9,512 nt of DNA, from assembly GCA_030597775.1 (NCBI GenBank), contig JAUVRF010000040.1, positions 1-9,512 on the forward strand, read 5' to 3'. The notes under the pieces were generated by a model. That model had not been told where the DNA came from. It saw only the letters and a program-made list of their open reading frames with translations, and made no database searches. Position numbers and translations under genes: made by a program. Shown here in pieces: positions 5,090 to 9,512 of this stretch. The stretch comes from Methanobacteriota archaeon. GTDB lineage: Archaea; Thermoplasmatota; DTKX01; GCA-020343715. The stretch's first letter is position 1. Each line of letters opens with the position of its first letter.

Positions 5090-5503
5090 TCAGGCGAAGG
5101 CCTTTTCGATGGCGTTGCCGACCCTCGCGTAGGCCTCCGTGGCCACGACGGGACCGAAGATGGATGCTGCCAGCTTCGCCAGGTCGTAGTTGAGGGCGCT
5201 GAGGTCGACCCTTCCCAGGGTGGCCACTCCAGCGGGTTTCTGTAAGAACCCGGAGAGCTTGTAGTCCAGGAGACAATCGCCCACTCCCGTCAACTGATTG
5301 TAGGCGATCCTCATCTCTTGGATGACCAACTTGTTGCGGAGCATCTCCGTCTGAGAGGCGGGATCCCGGTTGGCAAGACGTTTCATGCGGACGATCCTTC
5401 TGGGGCGTCCGTCCCGGTCCATTCGCTGACTCGCGAGCCTCTTCCCTCCGTCCCGTGGCGGAAGCTCTCCCTCGAGAGTGTGGACAGGGTACTGGTCATC
5501 CAT
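5090..5503 (-). CDS. Hypothetical protein of about 137 residues
   Basis: I do not recognise the family. The first 45 residues are hydrophilic and rich in Arg, Asp and Gly (for example PPRDGGKRLASQRMDRDGRP) and look unstructured. The rest is a compact region that begins with a predicted helix RNKLVIQEMRIAYNQL and ends with NYDLAKLAASIFGPVVATEAYARVGNAIEKAF, which looks like two amphipathic helices. No Cys/His metal cluster, Walker motif or signal peptide is present, so it is probably cytoplasmic. ATG 5503 is preceded in frame by GTG 5506. A strong TATA box about 29 nt upstream predicts an almost leaderless mRNA, which supports one of these two starts. The DUF167 gene begins 38 nt downstream with its own TATA-like box. 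Confidence 0.75.
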   Translation of the reverse strand: MDDQYPVHTLEGELPPRDGGKRLASQRMDRDGRPRRIVRMKRLANRDPASQTEMLRNKLVIQEMRIAYNQLTGVGDCLLDYKLSGFLQKPAGVATLGRVDLSALNYDLAKLAASIFGPVVATEAYARVGNAIEKAFA

Positions 5504-5519
5504 CACCCATATTTACGGC

Positions 5520-5538
5520 ATTCCGGAATATTTATAGG
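5520..5538 (-). promoter_or_regulatory. Strong TATA box with adjoining palindrome
   Basis: On the minus strand CCTATAAATA (5529-5538) is a near-ideal archaeal TATA box, centred about 29 nt before ATG 5503. It is followed at once by the 10-bp perfect palindrome ATTCCGGAAT (5520-5529), between the TATA box and the predicted transcription start. A repressor bound there would block polymerase, so this is a candidate operator; no regulator is identified. Confidence 0.6.
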
Positions 5539-5568
5539 TAGCCCTACGATTATCAATGTTTGCCAAGT

Positions 5569-8500
5569 CTACATATCCTGCGGGGGCTCCTCTTCGGTCC
5601 CGATGTCGACCTCAGGGACCTCCTCGGCTGCCGGGCTCGGGTCGTGATCGGTGGCTGGACCCGGTCCCTCCTCGGCTGCCGGGCTCGGGTCGTACTCGGC
5701 AGGCGTGGTCGGGTCGTATACAGGAGCATGTCCGGTGTCGTAGCCTGGAGGCGGTGGGGGAATGGGTCTGGTGTCTTGGACGTATGAAGGTCCAGGATCG
5801 GTTCCCGGGCTGGGTTCCTTGCCCCTTCCTCTCATCAGGAACACCACGATAAGCAAGACCACGATGATCGCCTCTGCTATCCCTCCGATCGTGGCCATGG
5901 CTAGGGTGGGGCTATCTTCCTCGGGCACCTCTTCTACACGGATGGTCCACTCCTTGATGGTCTGGCCATCACGGGTATCGGTGACGGTCAGCTTCACCAC
6001 GTATGTGCCCTTGAAGGCGTACAGATGTTGGGTCGAGACATCCGAGGATGTCGCACCATCCCCGAACTCCCATTGGTAGGTCAGCGTGTCGCCATTTGCA
6101 TCGTCGGTGCCGTTGTTGATGAAATTGACGGCCTCATCAACGACGATGATGCTCGGGTAGACATCGAACTTGATGACCGGTGGGGTGTTCGCCGAGACGT
6201 TCACGGTCCGGACCTTGACCTCATCGATGCCGGCATCATGACCTGGTCTCGTCCGGACGGACAGGAAGGATTTCTCTCCCTCTGCAATCCAGGTGAAGGT
6301 GGCGATGATCCGGTCGCCCACGTCCAGTGGTTGCTCGACGCTGTCCACGACCTCGTCATTGACCAAGAACTCCACGATCGCAGGTGATGACGTGGCCTCG
6401 CCCTCGTTGTACACCACCGCGTTCACCGTGACCCTGTCCTTCTCCACGGCGTTCTCCTTGTCCAGGTAGAACTCGCGAATCTCCAGGTAGGGAAGGAAGG
6501 GCTTCACGGTGATCGATATCTGGGTGGTGTTGCGGGACCCGAAATCGTCGGTGATCTCCAGCGTTATGAGGTGTTCACCCTCTATCAGGGTCTTGACGAA
6601 GGAGTCGGAGGTCGAGAGCTCGCCCTGCTCCGAGCTGATCCACCTGAAGGTGATGTGATCATCGTCCGGGTCAAAGGAGGAGGCAGATGAGAACTCGATG
6701 GGCTCGTTGGGCACGAACCTCGAACCGGTCGTCGGGAAGTCGATGAGTGGCACGGGGTCACGGTTGAGGATCTCTGGTCCCGTGAACACGCCTACTGGCG
6801 GGTCTCGCACCGTGTTCTTGCCGTCCGAGAACTCGAAGAAGAACTCGTGCTCGCCAAGGCTCAGGAGCGTAGTGAACGAGTACGCCGCGCCGTCGGTGAA
6901 GTCCAGGTCCGGGCTGGACATGGCGTTCGGGAAACCGTCGATGTAGATGTTCTTCATCGTTGGCTCGTCGTTGTCCACATCGGTGTAGGTGATGGTGTAC
7001 GTGAACCAGGTCGACCGGTAACCATCGATCTTGTCGATCAGTCCTCCTGTGAGTACCGGGGGTGTGTTGTACTCGATGGAGATCCCACTGAACGTCGGGG
7101 TAAGGTGGCGACCCTGGGAATCGGTGTTGATGATCACCTCGAACTGGAAGAACTGACCATACGGGGTGTTGATCGAACCATCGTCCTTGTCCACGGTCTC
7201 CCACGAGGACGCTCCAGACATGTCGGAGCTATGCGAGGTCCGGATCCTCACTGTCACCTTCACCAGGTTGGTGTTCACGTCTGGAGGTATCTGGGACCTG
7301 TAGGTGATGCGGTCCATGGTGGACGTTACCTGGCCGAGGTCGTAGACGGGGGACGTGTAGGTGCCCTTGGTGGAGTACCTTATGACCCCAAGGCTCACCC
7401 CATCTATGCTGGGCGTGATGGTGTCGTCGTCGGTCTGGAAGTACATCCGGTAAGCGATCCGGCCCGCACCGAAGTGATGATCACCGACATCAGTGCCCGA
7501 GGGGCCCGTGAAATATGTGCTCGGCGTACCGTCGGGGCCCACGAAGTTCGAGGGGACATCCTGCCTGCTCGAACTTGCCACCTGGAACCTGACCGCATCT
7601 GGGCCACATGACGTGGGCTGTGAGGCAGGGCACCACGATAGCTGACCAACGGACAGGATGCCATTCACGTCGAAGTAAGGCGAGGTCAGCCATCCTTCCG
7701 TGACGAACGGCACATCCTTACGATAGGTCATCACATCGTTGTAGGAGGTGAGGGGTGGGTTCCCGGTCTCGGCCGCCCCTGCGAACACGAGGCCCAGTGA
7801 GTGGGCCGAATCCCAGATGAAGGCTGACCAGTACCGTGCATCTGGTGCGTTCTCCATCTGTCTCCAGGTATCCGCGAGGGGGCTGTACTCGTACAGACGG
7901 GAGGTCATCGCGGTGGCGGTGAGCCCACCGTAGGAGAATCCCTTGTTGCCAATGGGGTCCCAACCCATCGAGTGGAAGAACCGGGACACCGGGGCGTTGC
8001 CCCTCTGGCTCCATGAGTTCGTGGTAGGTTTGAAGGACCATACCGATGACATCGGATTGTTGTCCCCTCTCCTTCCCCCGAACACTATCAGCATCTCGGA
8101 CTGGGTGTCCCAGAACGAGGCTGCCCCGCCACGCTCGTGGGTGGACGAGAGCGAAGGAAGTCGGTGCCAGGAGTTGGTCCCAGGACGGAACGCCCAGAGC
8201 TCTCCCGTCACGTTCTCCCAGGTACCATCGGGGGTGCCCCCCATGACCAGCATCTGGTTGTTGGCGCTGTCCCATGACGCGGTGTGGAGCACCTTCCCGC
8301 CCCACGGACAGGGGGCAGCGAGGGTCCAGCTGTTGTTGGCGGGGTAGTAGATGAGCGTCTCGTTGAGCAGATATTGATCGCTGCCTATGATGGTGATGCC
8401 ACCCCAGACGATCATCATGTGGAAGTTATCCGCCCACACGGCCGAGTGGAGGAACTTCGCCCTGTCCACGGTCTGCTTCTGGGACCAGGACTGGCTGATG

Positions 8501-8949
8501 GGATTGTAGGCCCAGATATCGTTGTGGACGAACCTTGAGCCGGAGGTGTCGTGGACCCCCCCGTACACGAGCACCTGAGAATTGTCCCGGTCCCAGACGG
8601 CCGAGTGCATGAAGTTGCCGTCGTTGCCGTACCCAGGATACGTTGTCCAGTGGCTGGCCAGGTCCAGCTTGGGTAGGTTCTGCCCGTCGACCACGATGCC
8701 GTCTGCGTTCACGTCGGACCAGGCGGTGTCATCTATTTCGTACACCTCGGTGTCGAGACTGATCGTGCCATCGGACACAACCATCTTGTCCAAGATGGCC
8801 AGGTTGGAACCGCTGCCCAGGAGGTCCTCGGTCGTATCTACGTCGAAGGTGAGGGCGGACGCGGGCTGGGGCACCCACGAGACCACACCCAGCATCGAGC
8901 TGGTGATCATCACAAGGACGATCAGAAGGGAGGGAGTTGAACGGGTCAT
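5569..8949 (-). CDS. Secreted, membrane-anchored Kelch/PKD-repeat surface protein
   Basis: A 1126-residue protein. A signal peptide covers about residues 1-32 (hydrophobic LLIVLVMITSSMLGVV, then PASA). Six Kelch-type repeats span about 112-410, each with a HSAVWD-like strand, a GG turn and a final W in NSW or similar, predicting a six-bladed propeller. Beta-sandwich regions follow (about 420-725), with Cys440 and Cys448 as a possible disulfide. A PKD domain lies at about 730-817, a CARDB-like domain at 820-918 and a second PKD at 921-1006 (YQWEFGDGATS is diagnostic). One membrane helix (about 1019-1039) ends in RGRGK, leaving an 86-residue Pro/Asp/Glu-rich cytoplasmic tail. Such proteins are cell-surface adhesion or binding proteins by family; the ligand is unknown. 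The ATG at 8949 opens directly into the signal peptide. Confidence 0.9.
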   Translation of the reverse strand: MTRSTPSLLIVLVMITSSMLGVVSWVPQPASALTFDVDTTEDLLGSGSNLAILDKMVVSDGTISLDTEVYEIDDTAWSDVNADGIVVDGQNLPKLDLASHWTTYPGYGNDGNFMHSAVWDRDNSQVLVYGGVHDTSGSRFVHNDIWAYNPISQSWSQKQTVDRAKFLHSAVWADNFHMMIVWGGITIIGSDQYLLNETLIYYPANNSWTLAAPCPWGGKVLHTASWDSANNQMLVMGGTPDGTWENVTGELWAFRPGTNSWHRLPSLSSTHERGGAASFWDTQSEMLIVFGGRRGDNNPMSSVWSFKPTTNSWSQRGNAPVSRFFHSMGWDPIGNKGFSYGGLTATAMTSRLYEYSPLADTWRQMENAPDARYWSAFIWDSAHSLGLVFAGAAETGNPPLTSYNDVMTYRKDVPFVTEGWLTSPYFDVNGILSVGQLSWCPASQPTSCGPDAVRFQVASSSRQDVPSNFVGPDGTPSTYFTGPSGTDVGDHHFGAGRIAYRMYFQTDDDTITPSIDGVSLGVIRYSTKGTYTSPVYDLGQVTSTMDRITYRSQIPPDVNTNLVKVTVRIRTSHSSDMSGASSWETVDKDDGSINTPYGQFFQFEVIINTDSQGRHLTPTFSGISIEYNTPPVLTGGLIDKIDGYRSTWFTYTITYTDVDNDEPTMKNIYIDGFPNAMSSPDLDFTDGAAYSFTTLLSLGEHEFFFEFSDGKNTVRDPPVGVFTGPEILNRDPVPLIDFPTTGSRFVPNEPIEFSSASSFDPDDDHITFRWISSEQGELSTSDSFVKTLIEGEHLITLEITDDFGSRNTTQISITVKPFLPYLEIREFYLDKENAVEKDRVTVNAVVYNEGEATSSPAIVEFLVNDEVVDSVEQPLDVGDRIIATFTWIAEGEKSFLSVRTRPGHDAGIDEVKVRTVNVSANTPPVIKFDVYPSIIVVDEAVNFINNGTDDANGDTLTYQWEFGDGATSSDVSTQHLYAFKGTYVVKLTVTDTRDGQTIKEWTIRVEEVPEEDSPTLAMATIGGIAEAIIVVLLIVVFLMRGRGKEPSPGTDPGPSYVQDTRPIPPPPPGYDTGHAPVYDPTTPAEYDPSPAAEEGPGPATDHDPSPAAEEVPEVDIGTEEEPPQDM
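5619..5693 (-). repeat. 27-bp direct repeat in the surface-protein tail
   Basis: Two identical 27-bp copies lie at 5619-5645 and 5667-5693, a 48-bp period. They encode the DPSPAAEE motif twice in the cytoplasmic tail (about residues 1087-1110). The spacing of 16 codons keeps the frame. Full nucleotide identity suggests a recent duplication. Confidence 0.85.
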
Positions 8950-9002
8950 TAACCTACCATCCTAAGCCGTCTGGCTGGCTACCCGAGCCAATACCCGAAG
9001 GC

Positions 9003-9018
9003 CCATTTAAAGGTTTCC
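9003..9018 (-). promoter_or_regulatory. Candidate BRE/TATA box of the surface-protein gene
   Basis: On the minus strand GAAACCTTTAAATGGG is a good BRE plus TATA sequence. Transcription would start near 8982, leaving a leader of about 33 nt, unlike the near-leaderless genes elsewhere in the window. The leader contains only a weak Shine-Dalgarno-like AGG before ATG 8949. Confidence 0.55.
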
Positions 9019-9116
9019 CGAAGGGGCCACCTGGAAAACAACATTCCCCGTTACCCCCTGGCATCCCCCTCCCGTTCGAGCAGAATTCGTACATCTTCCC
9101 AACGGGGCATTCCCAA

Positions 9117-9127
9117 TGCTTAAATCC
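9117..9127 (+). promoter_or_regulatory. Candidate TATA box of the PRC-barrel gene
   Basis: TGCTTAAATCC is centred about 43 nt before ATG 9165, giving a predicted start near 9148 and a leader of about 17 nt that includes the Shine-Dalgarno site. The short inverted repeat GCATT/AATGC at 9107-9119 lies directly upstream, where BRE-bound factors or regulators would sit. Confidence 0.5.
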
Positions 9128-9154
9128 CGTGACAATCATAAACGCAACCCCAGA

Positions 9155-9161
9155 AGGGAGG
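9155..9161 (+). promoter_or_regulatory. Shine-Dalgarno site of the PRC-barrel gene
   Basis: AGGGAGG ends 3 nt before ATG 9165. It decides the start against the much longer open frame that begins at 8937, whose extra residues cross the promoter region. Confidence 0.7.
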
Positions 9162-9164
9162 TCC

Positions 9165-9479
9165 ATGCCCGAGCACAGCCTGTCCAGTCTGAAGGGGAAG
9201 ACGATCTTCACAAGCGAGGGCCTTTCGATAGGGAAGGTGTCGCGCTTCGAACTGGACCCCGTCCTTTGGAAGGTCCGGTCCATCGTGGCAGAGGTGGGAG
9301 ACACTGCCATGGAACCCCTTGGGCTCAAGAAGAGCATCATGCGCCGCAACGAGATCATGATCGGCAAGGAGCTCGTCAAGAGCGTGGGTGACGTGATCAC
9401 ACTGAACGTCACCATCGTGATGCTGAAGATGCAACTGGCCCAGCCCACATCCAAGAAGCAGGTGATATCCAATGAATAG
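9165..9479 (+). CDS. PRC-barrel domain protein
   Basis: A 104-residue cytoplasmic protein made of one PRC-barrel. LKGKTIFTSEGLSIGKVSRFE (residues 9-29) is the typical first part, with a Gly-x-Ile-Gly-x-Val turn, followed by a VRSIVAEV strand (37-44). The closing part is IMIGKELVKSVGDVITLN (about 64-81), where the SVGDVI motif is characteristic. Archaeal stand-alone PRC-barrel proteins are common and are thought to mediate protein or RNA contacts; some relate to RimM and some have been linked to archaeal cell division, but nothing here tells which. It is transcribed divergently from the surface-protein gene across a 215-nt gap. The stop is followed 12 nt later by a possible next gene. Confidence 0.88.
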   Translation: MPEHSLSSLKGKTIFTSEGLSIGKVSRFELDPVLWKVRSIVAEVGDTAMEPLGLKKSIMRRNEIMIGKELVKSVGDVITLNVTIVMLKMQLAQPTSKKQVISNE

Positions 9480-9491
9480 AGGTGTTGGCCA

Positions 9492-9512
9492 ATGACCCAG
9501 ATCATCAAGGAC
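9492..9512 (+). CDS. Possible start of the next gene (7 codons seen)
   Basis: ATG 9492 follows GAGGTG (9479-9484) at 7 nt and reads MTQIIKD to the window edge without a stop. The close spacing to the PRC-barrel stop suggests a shared transcript. Too little is visible to name a product. Confidence 0.4.

Noticed and set aside
5052..5276. Longer N-terminus of the DUF167 protein starting at 5276
   Set aside because: The added residues are Arg/Gly/Pro-rich with no family similarity and lie antiphase within the upstream minus-strand gene, so they are a frame shadow.
6847..7611. 254-codon open frame on the plus strand
   Set aside because: It is antisense to the middle of the Kelch/PKD gene, has no recognisable motif, and no promoter or ribosome binding site was seen. 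High GC content makes such shadow frames common.
8954..9508. 184-codon minus-strand frame opposite the PRC-barrel gene
   Set aside because: It crosses the divergent promoter region and opposes a gene with a good domain match and ribosome binding site.
1..9512. Mobile element, prophage, toxin-antitoxin or defence island
   Set aside because: No transposase, integrase, terminal repeats or defence motif was seen. The stand-alone Toprim protein alone is not enough, since this small type is a normal archaeal gene.

Overview
The window reads as a stretch of archaeal chromosome with high GC content. The evidence is a set of archaeal or eukaryote-type genes (a GTP-dependent dephospho-CoA kinase end, ribosomal proteins S24e and S27ae, a small archaeal Toprim protein), a tRNA whose introns fold as bulge-helix-bulge (BHB) motifs, and TATA boxes placed about 25-30 nt before several start codons. 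A gene resembling methanogenesis marker protein 4 (MtxX), together with a large Kelch/PKD surface protein, suggests a Thermoplasmata-type euryarchaeon, possibly near Methanomassiliicoccales. That placement is inference and was not tested.

Positions 1-1158 (+) form an information-processing run: the C-terminal end of the kinase gene, rps24e with a low-complexity Lys/Ala/Glu/Pro tail, rps27ae, and 24 nt later a tRNA-Arg(CCG) gene that appears to carry two introns. One intron (33 nt) lies at the canonical 37/38 site. The other (23 nt) lies in the T-loop at 59/60. Both refold into BHB motifs, and removing them gives a near-canonical tRNA with an encoded CCA end. Positions 1292-2656 (+) encode RNase Z, the tRNA 3'-end nuclease, with an unusual acidic C-terminal extension of about 137 residues.

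Positions 2772-4307 (+) hold two separately promoted genes: an unrecognised multi-pass membrane protein and the MtxX/Mmp4-like protein. The latter overlaps the convergent Toprim gene by 29 nt.

Positions 4279-8949 are all on the minus strand. In transcription order they are a 1126-residue secreted Kelch/PKD/CARDB-like protein anchored by one C-terminal membrane helix, an unrecognised 137-138 residue protein behind a strong TATA box, a DUF167 (YggU-type) protein, and a Toprim protein whose ATG overlaps the DUF167 stop codon. After a 215-nt divergent promoter region, positions 9165-9479 (+) encode a small PRC-barrel protein, and the start of another gene may lie at 9492.

I did not see an insertion sequence, CRISPR array, prophage or defence system. 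The most unusual element is the two-intron tRNA beside a C-terminally extended RNase Z.
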